Part shown: positions 16,194 to 25,933 of the stretch, piece by piece
How positions within the stretch are numbered: the stretch's first letter is position 1
Layout of the letters: every line of letters begins with the position of its first letter
From: Sedimentitalea arenosa
GTDB taxonomy: Bacteria > Pseudomonadota > Alphaproteobacteria > Rhodobacterales > Rhodobacteraceae
NCBI RefSeq assembly: GCF_016428585.1
Contig: NZ_JAELVR010000010.1
Span: 1-64,000, forward strand
DNA: 64,000 bases
Reading direction: 5' to 3'
Made by a program: the position numbers and the translations under genes
Notes under the pieces: generated by a model
The model's input: the letters and a program-made list of their open reading frames with translations, nothing else
The model's database searches: none
What the model was told of the DNA's origin: nothing

Positions 16194-16991
16194 GATCCAC
16201 GCAACGTAAGGTGCCTGTCGGTCGTCCTGATGAAGACCTGTTGGTGGCCGATATGATCGAGCTGACCCGGCAATATGGTCGATACGGCTATCGTCGGATC
16301 GCAGCGCTGCTGAGAGATGCTGGCTGGCATGTCAACGACAAGCGGGTCGAAAGACTGTGGCGACGAGAGGGGCTGAAAATGCCAATGAAGCAACCGAAGA
16401 AAGGGCGGCTTTGGCTGAACGATGGATCATGTGTCCGTCTACGGCCTGAGTATCGCAACCATGTCTGGTCTTATGACTTCGTGCATTGCCGGACCGATGA
16501 CGGAAGGGCGTTCCGGACATTGAACATCATCGACGAGCACAGCCGAGAATGCCTGTCCATTCGGGTGGATCGCAAGCTGAACTCAGGCAATGTCATCGAT
16601 GCCTTGAGCGACCTTTTATCCTGCGCGGTGTGCCGTCGTTCATTCGTTCTGACAATGGCCCAGAGTTCGTTGCCCAGGCCGTACGCGATTGGATCAAGGC
16701 TGTCGGCGCGAAGACGGCATACATCGAACCAGGGTCACCCCTTTCGGGACATCGCAATGCGATGCCCTGTCGGGCAGTGCATGGGAGAACGGATATTGCG
16801 AAAGCTTCAATGCCCGGTTCAGAGATGAGTTCTTTAACGGCGAGATCTTCTACAGCCTACACGAAGCACAAATCTTGATCGAAGAATGGAGAAAACACTA
16901 CAATACCAAACGACCCCACAGTGCTCTGGGCTATCGCCCGCCAGCGCCAGAAACCATCGTCCAGATGGATCAAAGACCAATCATGCACTAA
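16194..16991 (+). pseudogene. IS3-family transposase orfB, 5'-truncated and frameshifted
   Basis: The coding is spread over several frames. It begins abruptly with STQRKVPVGRPDEDLLVADM, continues IELTRQYGRYGYRRIAALLR, the DDE core VWSYDFVHCRTDDGRAFRTL (first Asp) and IDEHSRECLSIRVDRKLNSG, then shifts frame near 16615 into FIRSDNGPEFVAQAVRDW (second Asp). It is disturbed again near 16735-16770 and ends NGYCESFNARFRDEF, TKRPHSALGYRPPAPE. At least two frameshifts and the missing N-terminus make it non-functional. orfA is absent. It interrupts the TnsA-like gene. Confidence 0.85.
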
Positions 16992-17000
16992 CAATCAAAT

Positions 17001-17025
17001 TGGACCACTCAAGTGGGGCTGATCA
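17001..17025. repeat. Terminal repeat of the IS3-family element
   Basis: TGGACCACTCAAGTGGGGCT followed by GATCA starts nine bases after the orfB stop and has the form of an IS3-family right terminal repeat (5'-TG...). The matching left end is missing, consistent with the truncated 5' end of the element. Confidence 0.65.
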
Positions 17026-17326
17026 CCGATATGTCACCAATTCAGAATATGTCCGGTCCATCGCATTGATGACATCACCCCACGCTTCATCGCTGAATGC
17101 GGCGTTTGCCAAGTCAGGTTGATCGGACAGAACCATATGCAGAGCATTCCCATTAGTTGTATCAAGGTTAGACCACACGCACTCGTTCGTGAAGCTATCA
17201 GTGCAGACTTGCTGTCGCGTTGTCCTTACCTCTGAGACGCAGCGCGTTCGACTTCGACACTTACCTTTAATTTTGAGATTCGGCAGTCGTTGGGTTGGAG
17301 TTCCCCCGGTTTCATGGACGGTTACG
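17023..17326 (-). pseudogene. Open frame without start, truncated at the IS3 end
   Basis: A minus-strand frame of about 100 codons reads SFTNECVWSNLDTTNGNALH, MVLSDQPDLANAAFSDEAWG and DVINAMDRTYSELVTYR, then stops exactly inside the IS3 terminal repeat. No start codon with a ribosome site is visible. It looks like part of a real protein cut by the IS, but I do not recognise it. Confidence 0.3.
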
Positions 17327-17649
17327 GGCTAGAGAACTCATACGTTTCTGTCAGTGAAGTAAATGACCGTTTGTTCCAGTCACAGCGACGTCGAAGCGGA
17401 TCTTGGCGCATCTGTAGCGAATGGCAGCAAAGTCCCGCACAGCTGACATACACTGCCTGCCTAAACCTACACGCCAAAAACGGTCGCTTCTCACCCTTCA
17501 CTCGCACCGCCGACATGTCAGCCGATTCGGCCAGACAGACCCCCAAGACAAAACTCGTGTGGGCCAGGCGTGTTTTTGGAGGGTCGTGGGAGAGGCTTTT
17601 CGCGGCACCGCGCGGACCCAGTCGGACGGGCGCATCCTGTCCCTTGTCG

Positions 17650-18340
17650 GCCCGTGCCCCCTGCCCCGCTCGGAGCATCACGCAGTCGGCCCCCGGGGGG
17701 ATCGGGTCGGCGCCTTCGGGCAGGCTCGGGGTGTAGTCGAAGGTGACGATTTCCGCTCCGCTGTCGAAGGCGATGAAGAGTTGGTTGGATCCGGGGCGGA
17801 TGGCGATGCCGTAGGGGCGCAGGCTTTGCCAGGCGAGGAGCGTGCCGTCCGGTGAAAACTTGTGAGGCTGTTGGAACCCTCCCAGTCGTCCACTATCAGC
17901 ATGTGCGAGGGTCGATGGCGATGCCCTGCGCCTCGGTGAGCGGCGCGGAGAGGTCCATGGTGTCGATCCGGCGCAGGAGCGCGCCGTCGGGCGCGAACCA
18001 GGACAGCCGCTCTGGGTCATCCTCCACCGTGACCAACTCCCCCTGGGCGTTGACCGACAGACCCTCGGTATCGGCCCAGCCCCCGTCGAGGGCGAAGGGC
18101 GGACCCAGCGCCTCCCCGTCCGTGGCGAGCCGTTGCATGTTCCCGGCGCCGCCGCCGACGATCAGGTGATTGCCCTGCAGGGTGACGAGCACCGCCTCGG
18201 GGCCCTCGTTGGCGATCCAGAGCCTTCAGAAGGTCCGGTCGTATTCGAGGCTCGCGGGGCGGTTGAGATCGTAGCGCCCGGTCTCCACAAGGTCGAAGCC
18301 CGCGGTCCAGGCGCAGGTCCCATTCGCCCGGCAAGGAGTG
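17650..18340 (-). pseudogene. Broken exported-type beta-propeller (NHL/SMP-30-like) gene
   Basis: Three minus-strand frames together read like one protein: GFDLVETGRYDLNRPASLEY, a stop near 18226, VLVTLQGNHLIVGGGAGNMQ, DTEGLSVNAQGELVTVEDDP, AQGIAIDPRT, then after frame changes near 17905 and 17860 MLIVDDWEGSNSL, FSPDGTLLAWQSLRPYGIAI and PGSNQLFIAFDSGAEIVTFD. The repeated GxxIxxxGxLxxxD pattern is that of a propeller with NHL/SMP-30-like blades. The 3' end is lost. It follows the small exported protein at 18398-18700 and was probably its operon partner. Confidence 0.6.
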
Positions 18341-18397
18341 CGGGCGAGGCGGCGCCTGTCAGAGAGGGCGGAAGGTGTCGTCAGATCTCAAGGGCGG

Positions 18398-18700
18398 TCA
18401 CTCCTCCCAATGGTCGTTCGCCTGGGCGACAGTGGCGAAATACATCGCGATGACGCCGGAGACATCGATCAGGCTCTGGGGATCGCTGGCGTAATTCGGG
18501 CGGACCGCAAAGAGCACATCCTTGTCGCCTTGCGTGGTCGTGACCCCCTTGCGCGCCATGGTCACCGCGAGGTCGAAGCCCTCCTGCGGTGTCTCGGTCA
18601 GAAGGCTGGGCAGCCAGCTGTCGCCGCTGTCCTGCGCGAGGGCGGGCGTGGCGGTCAGGGCGAGCGCGAGCAATGCAGGTGTGAGTATACGATTTTTCAT
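18398..18700 (-). CDS. Small exported hypothetical protein
   Basis: A 100-residue protein with a textbook signal peptide (MKNRILTPALLALALTATPA, cleavage ALA-QD) and a good ribosome site (GGAAAGGAAACACCC). The 78-residue mature part (SWLPSLLTETPQEGFDLAVT, SLIDVSGVIAMYFATVAQAN) has no cysteines and no motif I recognise. It stands immediately ahead of the broken propeller gene, so it may have acted with that protein in the periplasm. Confidence 0.75.
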   Translation of the reverse strand: MKNRILTPALLALALTATPALAQDSGDSWLPSLLTETPQEGFDLAVTMARKGVTTTQGDKDVLFAVRPNYASDPQSLIDVSGVIAMYFATVAQANDHWEE

Positions 18701-19030
18701 GGGTGTTTCCTTTCCTGTGGCAAATCGCTTTCGAGAGGAGGCGTTCCACCGGCGCGGCGGGACGCCCGGTTCAGGTCACGGCCAGATCGGGCGCCGCACC
18801 GAGTTGGTGGCGGCGCAGATGCGGAACGCGCCGGGGCCTAGCGCATACGCAGTCTCTAGCGCATTCGCGGTCTGCCGTGGCGCCGGCTGCGGCCGATGCG
18901 TGACACGTCCTGGTGTTTCGGGGCGTCTTCGGATCACGAGAGTTACTTCCGCAGGGCCGTTTCAGCCTAGGCGCCTCAATACGCATTGTAAATGCCTATT
19001 TAACGGAGAGAAAAAGGCAGAAACGCGCCC

Positions 19031-19990
19031 TTGGTCTGGACAGCGACCGGGCGCGCAGGCTACATGAAGGATCCTGACACCGGTAAGCGCGTCTCCCGCC
19101 CGAACCCGGAAAGTGAGTGGGTTGTCCAGGAGGTCCCGGACCTTCGGATTGTGGACCAAGATCTCTAGGACGCAGTGAAGAAAAGGCAAAAGAGCCTTTC
19201 GTTTGATACGTCGCCGACAGGCAGCAATCCGATGAACGATAGACGGCGGCCGAAGCACCTTTTCGCCGGTCTCATCAAGTGCGGTTGCTGTGGTGGTGGG
19301 TACTCCCTGATCTCGAAAGACCTGCTTGGCTGCGCAGCGTCGCGGAACAAGGGCACATGCGATAACCGTCTGAACATCCGTCGGGATGCCTTGCAGGCGT
19401 CGATCTTGAATGGCCTTCGGAAGCATCTCATGTCGCCGGAACTGTTCAATGAATTCTGTTCCGAGTTCACGCGCGAGGTAAATCGGCTCCGGATCGAGCG
19501 CGGAGCCGACCTGGCCGGCTGCAGGAGCGAACTCGAGAAGGTTGACCAAGAGCTCGACAAGATGGTCGATGCCATTCTTCAGCGCTTCCCGCCAGCAAAG
19601 CTTAAAGACAAGGCCGAGAAGCTGGAGGCGAGGAAGTCGCAGTTGATCGAGCTTCTGGACAATGCCGATGAGCCGCCGCCATTGCTGCACCCGAACATGG
19701 CGCAGATGTTTCAGGATCGGATCGCCAAGCTCTGCGAGAACCTGCAATCCGAGGAAGATCGAGGCGCCGCCGTCGACGTCCTTCGGTCACTCGTTGATGA
19801 AATCACCCTCGTGCCCGAGAACGGCGAACTCTCCATCGTCCTTCGCGGCGACCTGGGGGCGATCCTGCGCTTTGCAGCCGGAAAGCAAAACCCCGACTTC
19901 CTTTCGGAGGCCGAGGCTTTGGACAACCTGCTTTCGCAGAAATCGTTGGTTGCGGGAGTAGGATTTGAACCTACGACCTTCAGGTTATGA
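19031..19990 (+). pseudogene. Large serine recombinase, C-terminal half with an amber codon
   Basis: Recognisable recombinase sequence begins LVWTATGRAGYMKDPDTGKR, then VSRPNPESEWVVQEVPDLRI and VDQDL, a TAG at 19166-19168 where relatives have Trp (DLWDAV), and continues in frame through the zinc-ribbon domain (HLFAGLIKCGCCGGGYSLIS, CAASRNKGTCDNRLNIRRDA) and the long coiled-coil (RSELEKVDQELDKMVDAILQ). The N-terminal catalytic serine domain is missing. The final codons VAGVGFEPTTFRL are not protein-specific: they are the antisense of a tRNA-Met 3' end, showing that the gene ends in its attachment site. Confidence 0.85.
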
Positions 19991-19993
19991 GCC
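19947..19993 (-). other. tRNA-Met 3' fragment (attachment site core)
   Basis: Minus-strand bases 19993-19947 read as the anticodon-loop-to-CCA part of an initiator-type tRNA-Met: GGCTCATAACCTGAAGGTC (CAU anticodon in the loop), the T-arm GGTTCAAATCC, and the terminal CCA. Beyond 19993 the sequence no longer matches a tRNA, so only about 47 nt are present. This is the typical att remnant left when a mobile element integrates in, or is lost from, a tRNA gene. It is not a functional tRNA. Confidence 0.85.
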
Positions 19994-20440
19994 GAAATTC
20001 TCGCGATTCCAATAGCTTATGAAAATCAAGCGCTTGGCTGCCAAGCCTTTGATTGGGCGTTATTTTCACCCTTGCAAGCATCAGCACTCGCACGGATTTA
20101 CCGGCAAAACCATCGTGAAACGCGCAGTCGCAGGTTGATGTGGCGTTGATGTAAGCTGATCGATGATGCACTGATAATAATCGCTTTCGGCCCAGTCCGA
20201 ACCTTCACCCCGGGTCGCTCCGTCGCTGCGCGGCTCATCAGAACCGACATTCGCTGCAAGCGCGAGATCGAGCCACCTGTGAACGGGGCAGTCTCGGGAC
20301 GCAGTTGCCGTTCGCGTCAAATCGAAAAAAGACGGCAAGCAGACCAAAGCGTAAACATTGGTCCTCGCGCCGAACGGAGATATCCCGCTTCCGGTGCGCG
20401 GTTCGTGAATTTGAAAGTTGCGGGACCGAGCGGACTTCCT
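19994..20440. other. Intergenic stretch, nothing recognised
   Basis: About 450 nt between the tRNA fragment and the acetyltransferase gene. Frames of up to 88 codons are present, but none has known motifs or a ribosome site. It marks the border between accessory DNA to the left and ordinary genes to the right. Confidence 0.4.
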
Positions 20441-21016
20441 TTACTTTCGCAACATCGGAAAGCGTTTCGGAGATCCGGGCAACTGGATTTCCGCCAACAG
20501 CTCAAAGCCGTGCCGGCGGTAGAATGAAAGATTGGCTGGATTGCTCGACTCGAGATAAACGGGCGCGCCTTCACCATCGCAGATCGCCAATCCGTGCTCC
20601 AGCAGCGTCGCGCCAAGCCCCTGCCCCTGGAACATCGGGTCGGTGGAAATCAACTCGAGCTCCCAATAGGGTTCAGCCGGCCTGTATTGCTCGCAGGCTT
20701 CGAGAAGCTGGAAGAATTCCTCGATCCTGTCGGGCCGCGAGGCTGTCTTGAAGACAGTCGCCAACTCGCTTTCATCGATGCCTACTCCAGGCGGATACCA
20801 GATTGCCGCGCCGGCGAAATCGCTGAGCGCATGGACGCAGCCCAGCTCGAAGGCTGGGCGCGCGCACACTTCGACGAACTTGTGATGAAGTGCCAGGAAG
20901 TCCTCTTCGGTCGATGATGCCCAGATCACGGTTGGGTCCGAATGAAACCCTTTGTCCATGACAGCGGCAATCGCGCCCATGTCGGAGGGCTCGGCCACAA
21001 ATACGGACTTGGTCAT
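20441..21016 (-). CDS. GNAT-family N-acetyltransferase
   Basis: A 191-residue protein with the GNAT fold: the start MTKSVFVAEPSDMGAIAAVM, the beta4/acetyl-CoA loop WELELISTDPMFQGQGLGAT (the Q/R-x-x-G-x-G/A element), then LLEHGLAICDGEGAPVYLES and NLSFYRRHGFELL, typical of motif B. It transfers an acetyl group from acetyl-CoA; the acceptor is unknown. It is the farther-downstream gene of a minus-strand run with the PEP-mutase family and MFS genes. Confidence 0.88.
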   Translation of the reverse strand: MTKSVFVAEPSDMGAIAAVMDKGFHSDPTVIWASSTEEDFLALHHKFVEVCARPAFELGCVHALSDFAGAAIWYPPGVGIDESELATVFKTASRPDRIEEFFQLLEACEQYRPAEPYWELELISTDPMFQGQGLGATLLEHGLAICDGEGAPVYLESSNPANLSFYRRHGFELLAEIQLPGSPKRFPMLRK

Positions 21017-21091
21017 GGGCTGTTTTCTCCAATCATTTCGGGTGCAAAAGTCAGTCGGAGTGGTTTTCGGCCTGTAAGATGTGATGCGGCG

Positions 21092-21946
21092 TCATGTTTC
21101 CGAGAGCTTCTGTTCTCCTCGGTACTGCGAACCCGGCGGCTCATCGGTCAACATCGCATCCACATCAGCGGCGCTCGCGGCCTCCTTCAGGATCGTGAAA
21201 TCGCCCCGTTCTAGAATTGTACGGGCCCCGTCGATGATCACCTTTTGCATGACGCGCGCGAGTCCTCCACCGATGGAAATCCGGGCCGCGCCGAGCGCGC
21301 CGATCTCTTCCCCCGTCAGGTCGCGCATGTCGCCTGCGGCGAGAACGTTGACCGGCACCCCGGTTGCCGCCAGCGCGCGGGTCGTATCCACATCGACGAG
21401 CGGCGCGTAGAGCACGTCGGCCCCTGCCTGGGCGAAAGCCTGGCAGCGGCGCAGTGCCTCGGCCTGGTCATAGTTGCGCAGCAGCCAGCCATCAGCGCGC
21501 GCCGTCAACACAATTCCTGCGGCACGGGCTGCGGCAACTGCCGCCTCGATCCTTTCCAGAGCGAGATCGAAGGCATAGGAATCTTTCGTCGGGAGGGCTG
21601 TGTCCTCGATCGACACGCCGGCCAGACCGGCTTCCGCTGCGAGTCGCACGGTATCCGCCACCGTCTCAGGACTGTCACCAAATCCATTCTCGAAATCGCC
21701 GTTCACCGGCACATCGACAGCGTCGCAGATATCGGCTGCGTGTTGCAGTGCCACCTGTCGCGAGATCTGACCGCCATCGACAAGCCCCAGCGTGAATCCG
21801 TGTCCGGACGATGTTGTCGCCAGCGCCCGCGCGCCAAGCCGCGCCATCACTTTCGCCGAGCCAATGTCCCAAGGGTTGGGCATCACGACCGGCTTGCCCG
21901 GGACATGCAGCGCACGGAATGGCTCTGTCAGTTCTTCTCGGCGCAC
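21092..21946 (-). CDS. Isocitrate lyase / PEP mutase family protein
   Basis: A 284-residue protein beginning (GTG 21946) RREELTEPFRALHVPGKPVV. Family signatures are VVMPNPWDIGSAKVMARLGA, ALATTSSGHGFTLGLVDGGQ, VPVNGDFENGFGDSPETVAD (metal-binding region), GLAGVSIEDTALPTKDSYAF and IVLTARADGWLL. These fit the PEP mutase/2-methylisocitrate lyase superfamily, which makes or breaks C-C or C-P bonds next to a carboxylate with Mg2+. The active-site KKCGH loop of true isocitrate lyases is not present, so this belongs to the uncharacterised branch. The longer frame to 22105 has no homology-like sequence. Confidence 0.85.
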   Translation of the reverse strand: MRREELTEPFRALHVPGKPVVMPNPWDIGSAKVMARLGARALATTSSGHGFTLGLVDGGQISRQVALQHAADICDAVDVPVNGDFENGFGDSPETVADTVRLAAEAGLAGVSIEDTALPTKDSYAFDLALERIEAAVAAARAAGIVLTARADGWLLRNYDQAEALRRCQAFAQAGADVLYAPLVDVDTTRALAATGVPVNVLAAGDMRDLTGEEIGALGAARISIGGGLARVMQKVIIDGARTILERGDFTILKEAASAADVDAMLTDEPPGSQYRGEQKLSET

Positions 21947-22043
21947 GGCAGCCCCCTTCCAGTTCGGTGCAGGCTCACCATCGATAGCCAGCCTTCGCCG
22001 CACTGCGCACAATCCTGAACCATGAGCGCATGGCCATTCCTCG

Positions 22044-23231
22044 CTATGCTGCGACCGGCGGTGCCGAAGCCGTTTGCCGGAATGCAAGGTGCGCGAGGAT
22101 TGCAAGCAGCATCATGACAGAACCCAGCACGAATGCCACGTTTACATCGCCCACATGATCGGCAATTCCACCTGCCAGCGCCGGGGCAATCATCATTAGC
22201 AGGTAGTAGATCGAATAGAAGACGCCTGTTCCAAAGGCACGCGTTTCGGGTCGCAGGATGAAGCCGGGCATGGCTACAATGGGACCCGGAGCCAATCCGG
22301 CCAACAGGCCGCCCAATACGAGCGCCACAATCAAAAAGCTGTCGGGCAGATAGAGAACCGCTGGAAATACCAGCATGGCCCCGACGAGACTCACGAATAT
22401 GAGCAGGTTTGCCCGTCCCGTTCGATCTGCCAGCCATCCACCAATTGGAATCGTTAACGTTGCCGCCAGTATGTAGAAGCTGATGGCGGAACTTGCATTG
22501 GGGATGGACATGCCACGTTCTCCGAGAACGAGTGTGCCGAACCCGAAGATCATCGCGAATGCTGCATTGTAGAGGCCCCACAATAGTGCGGCGAATGCCA
22601 GGGGCGTCCATGGGAGGGTAGTGATGTTGATACGTGTGTCGGCTGTCGTGGCACCAACTGGAGTCTGGTAGACAAACGCGAAAAGCAGAAGTGCCATGAC
22701 TGTGAAGATCGTCAGCGCGGTCCATGCAGACTGCACCTCCGCGCTGGCGGCGAGCGCCGGGAGTATCAGCAAACCGAGAGCGATCCCGACGGGCCAGGAG
22801 CCGATGTAGATCGCCAACGCCGTTGAGACATTCTTCCCAGCAAACCAGTCAATCACCATTTTCGTCATCAGAACGTTGATGACAACGCCGCCAATGCCCG
22901 AAACCACCCGGCCGGCGACTGCCCATCCGAGGGTTGACGCAGACATCATCATCACGGCACCAATGACCATGAACATCAGGCTTGCAATGACGGTCCGCTT
23001 GTCACCAAACCAGGTCGCGACGGCACCGCCGGCAACCGCGACAATGATACCCGGTCCCAGATAGAGACCGATCAGAAGACCGATTTCCGTCAGCGTAATC
23101 GCCAGGCTATCCATGATGAATGGAGATAACGCCGCCACGGACTGGAACTGTATGGCCATCACGGTTCGGGCGAAGAAAAGTACACAAAGAATGATCCATC
23201 GCATCGGCAAGAGAAATGTCCTCAAAGACAA
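22044..23231 (-). CDS. MFS transporter (CynX/NimT-like)
   Basis: A 395-residue inner-membrane protein with about 12 hydrophobic segments. It begins MSLRTFLLPMRWIILCVLFF, has the loop 2-3 region GDKRTVIASLMFMVIGAVMM and the loop 8-9 region GGWLADRTGRANLLIFVSLV, the repeated MFS motif A. It is 97 nt upstream of the PEP-mutase family gene on the same strand. The substrate is unknown; a small organic acid or anion would suit the neighbour. Confidence 0.9.
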   Translation of the reverse strand: MSLRTFLLPMRWIILCVLFFARTVMAIQFQSVAALSPFIMDSLAITLTEIGLLIGLYLGPGIIVAVAGGAVATWFGDKRTVIASLMFMVIGAVMMMSASTLGWAVAGRVVSGIGGVVINVLMTKMVIDWFAGKNVSTALAIYIGSWPVGIALGLLILPALAASAEVQSAWTALTIFTVMALLLFAFVYQTPVGATTADTRINITTLPWTPLAFAALLWGLYNAAFAMIFGFGTLVLGERGMSIPNASSAISFYILAATLTIPIGGWLADRTGRANLLIFVSLVGAMLVFPAVLYLPDSFLIVALVLGGLLAGLAPGPIVAMPGFILRPETRAFGTGVFYSIYYLLMMIAPALAGGIADHVGDVNVAFVLGSVMMLLAILAHLAFRQTASAPPVAA

Positions 23232-23348
23232 TGAAAAGATGAAAGGCTTTCCGCGGTGTGTCGCAGGCAGACGAGCGCGCGCAACATGGGCCGCTGCGGC
23301 GGCATCTGCGACGTGCGGGCGCCGGCTTGGCCGCCCGCGCCGGTGGCG

Positions 23349-23774
23349 TCAGGTCCAGCCGAGAGCGCGCATCGACTGGGCGTCGTTCCAGATCTTGGTC
23401 ATGTGCTGGATCTTCGGGCCGTCGAACCTCATCGCATAGACGTAGTCGGCCGCCACGCTGCGCCCGGTCGGCGGCACCGGCCCGCCTTCGTCCGTGTGGG
23501 TCCCGTGGAACACCGCGAAACCCAGCACCGTGGCACGCGCCTCGTCGGCCGCGAAGGCCTTCATGTCATAGCGTCCGTCCGGCGCCAGCTTCAGCAGACC
23601 CTCCATCCAGCCGGCATAGGCCTCGATCGTGCCGATCTCAGCCAGAGCGTCCGACTGGCAGGAGAAGGTGGCGCCCGGCGTGCAGAAAGGCGCGCAGGCG
23701 GCCCAGCCCTTGCCCGTCTCGATGGTGTCGAAGAACGCGGCGGCGGTGTCGGTCATAGTCATGGTCTTGTTCAT
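23349..23774 (-). CDS. NTF2-like / SnoaL-type protein
   Basis: A 141-residue protein MNKTMTMTDTAAAFFDTIET, GWAACAPFCTPGATFSCQSD, YAGWMEGLLKLAPDGRYDMK, TVLGFAVFHGTHTDEGGPVP, DGPKIQHMTKIWND. This is the single-domain alpha+beta barrel of NTF2/SnoaL-like proteins, which act as small-molecule isomerases, cyclases or binding proteins; the substrate cannot be read from sequence. ATG 23774 follows AGGAAGCGACACG. The gene is divergent from the winged-helix regulator at 24218, which may control it. Confidence 0.82.
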   Translation of the reverse strand: MNKTMTMTDTAAAFFDTIETGKGWAACAPFCTPGATFSCQSDALAEIGTIEAYAGWMEGLLKLAPDGRYDMKAFAADEARATVLGFAVFHGTHTDEGGPVPPTGRSVAADYVYAMRFDGPKIQHMTKIWNDAQSMRALGWT

Positions 23775-24217
23775 CGTGTCGCTTCCTGTCAGGTGGCCGC
23801 GAACTGTGGCAGCTTTTTCCAATGGGGCAGTTTTGCGCGGCACTCGCTACAAGACCGGCTAAAAATATCTAAATCCGGCGGGTCAGACCTGCGGCCAAAC
23901 CTGCGCAAGCGCGCTTCTATCGTAGAGCGTTCGCGTCATCGGGTGGCGCAAGACCCGCGGCGAAGCGAAAGAACATGTCGGCACGCGCAAGTTAATTGGG
24001 GTTCGAACTTAGCCAACGTCCGGAAGGCCCTGTATTGACCAAGGTCGGCGCCATGTGCTCGACCTTCTTGAAGGGTGCCGTGGCGCGTCGGATGTGTCGC
24101 CCGCGTCGGCATGCAGCGATCGGGAATTGCGTCGCATCTCAGTTGCCGCGGGACGTTCCAAGAAAATGCGGATAAGGTGCATACTATTTCTCGACTTCCG
24201 TTTCCATTTCCGGGCCC

Positions 24218-25765
24218 ATGGATCAATACCGTTTCGATGACTTCATTCTCGACCGCCGGAAACGGCAGCTTCTGTGCGGGCCTGACGTCGTCCGGGTCGG
24301 GGCACGCGCCTTCGATCTTCTGGAGATGCTGGTGATGCACCGCGACAGAATCGTGTCGCGGGACGAGATCATGCAGGCCGTCTGGCCCGGAACGATCGTG
24401 GGCGACAACAATCTGAACGTGCAGGTCGCCAATCTGCGCCGTCTGCTGGGCGCGGACGCGATCGTCACCGTGCCCGGGCGCGGCTTGCACTTCGCACTCG
24501 ATGTCTTGCCCGATGCAACGGCACTTGCCTTGCCAGGCAGGCCATCTGTCGTCGTGCTGCCCTTCGACATGCTGGGCGGCGACCCCGACCTCGACTGGCT
24601 CGCAGACGGGTTCGTGGAGGACATCACTACAGAGCTCTCGCGCTTCCGCGACCTGTTCGTGGTCGCCCGCAACTCCGCCTTCGCCTACCGGCATACACCG
24701 CGCGACCTGCGCGCGATAGCACTCGAGCTGGGCGTGCGTTATGTCGTGAAAGGCAGCGTGAGGGCGCGTGCGGACCGCGTCCGGGTCACGGCGCAGCTGA
24801 TCGATGCGACCAATGGCGGGCATGTCTGGGCGGAAAGCTTCGACCGGGACATGGCGGATCATTTCGAGACGCAGGCGCGTGTCGCCCGCGCAATTGTCAC
24901 CTGCCTCTCGCCGCAAATCGACCGGGCAGAGGCCGAGCGAATCCGTGTGATTGCCCCGGATGACCTGACCGCCCACGGTCTCGCGCAACAGGGCTGGTCG
25001 GTGATCTCGTCCGGCGAGATGGCGTATGACCGGGGGCTCCGTGATCAGGCCGAGGACCTGGCGCGGCGGGCCCTGGCGCGCGACGACGCGTCGGCCCTCG
25101 CGTGGCGGGTTCTCGCCTGGGTGGCCTGGTGGCACGTCTATCACGGCACGACCGACAGCGTCCCGGATACTTTGGCAACGGGCATCGACGCGGCAACCCG
25201 CGCCATTGCCATCGAGCCCACGGATCATCAGGCGCGGCGGCTTCGCGCGCAATTGCATCTGATGAACCAGGATGTCGCGGCAGGCCTGCCCGAATTGCGG
25301 CAGGCGCACGAGATGAATCCCAACTGCGCCGTGACGCTGTGCTGGCTGGGCATCTACGAGGCCATCAACGGGAACGCGGATATCGGCGTGCCTCTCGCCG
25401 AGGCCGGCATTCGGCGCAGCCCGCGCGATCCGGCCCGCGGCTCTATGCTCTGCGCGTTGGGCTTCGCGCAGTTCGCCGCGCGCAACTACGCGGCAACGGC
25501 CGAGTGCGCCGAAGCGGCGCTCGCAGAGTCCGCGAACGGGACCACGCCGCTGATCCTCGGCACAATCGCCTATGTCGGCCTGGGCCAGATCGAAAAGGCT
25601 GCGGAGACCTTCCGAAGGGTCCAGCGCATCGCACCCAAACTGGTCGAAGCGCGCCTGTCCGGCCGCTGGCTGAGCGCGAACCCGGACTATCTCACGCGCG
25701 CACACACGTTTTTCCGCATCGCGGCCGGGCTCGCGCCGCCGCAAGCCGCCGACGCGCTGCGCTGA
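24218..25765 (+). CDS. Winged-helix (OmpR/CadC-type) regulator with TPR-like C-terminus
   Basis: A 515-residue protein. Residues 1-100 form a Trans_Reg_C winged helix: MDQYRFDDFILDRRKRQLLC, ARAFDLLEMLVMHRDRIVSR, NNLNVQVANLRRLLGADAIV. Residues about 110-230 form the domain common in adenylate-cyclase-like regulators (PSVVVLPFDMLGGDPDLDWL, ALELGVRYVVKGSVRARADR, HVWAESFDRDMADHFETQAR). The rest is tetratricopeptide-like helices (ARRALARDDASALAWRVLAW). There is no membrane segment, unlike CadC itself. It probably controls the divergent NTF2-like gene. Start ATG 24218. Confidence 0.88.
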   Translation: MDQYRFDDFILDRRKRQLLCGPDVVRVGARAFDLLEMLVMHRDRIVSRDEIMQAVWPGTIVGDNNLNVQVANLRRLLGADAIVTVPGRGLHFALDVLPDATALALPGRPSVVVLPFDMLGGDPDLDWLADGFVEDITTELSRFRDLFVVARNSAFAYRHTPRDLRAIALELGVRYVVKGSVRARADRVRVTAQLIDATNGGHVWAESFDRDMADHFETQARVARAIVTCLSPQIDRAEAERIRVIAPDDLTAHGLAQQGWSVISSGEMAYDRGLRDQAEDLARRALARDDASALAWRVLAWVAWWHVYHGTTDSVPDTLATGIDAATRAIAIEPTDHQARRLRAQLHLMNQDVAAGLPELRQAHEMNPNCAVTLCWLGIYEAINGNADIGVPLAEAGIRRSPRDPARGSMLCALGFAQFAARNYAATAECAEAALAESANGTTPLILGTIAYVGLGQIEKAAETFRRVQRIAPKLVEARLSGRWLSANPDYLTRAHTFFRIAAGLAPPQAADALR

Positions 25766-25933
25766 ACGCCCCCCAAGCTTTAGAACTTTTTAGGCCTTCG
25801 TATAGCCGCGAACCATCGAGACAGGCGACAGCTGACTTGCGCGACCGTGTCGCGGAGAAATTCGCAGGCACTTGCCGCCGGGAACGACCGCCTTGGGCTT
25901 GACTCGACAGGCCAGCAAGAAAGGAAACATCTC

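Noticed and set aside
19947-19993. A complete tRNA-Met gene
   Set aside because: Only the anticodon arm to CCA portion is present; the acceptor 5' strand and D arm are missing.
23936-25744. A 602-codon open frame antisense to the winged-helix/TPR regulator
   Set aside because: Composition (Arg/Asp-rich, no motif) fits a shadow frame, and the plus-strand regulator is clear.
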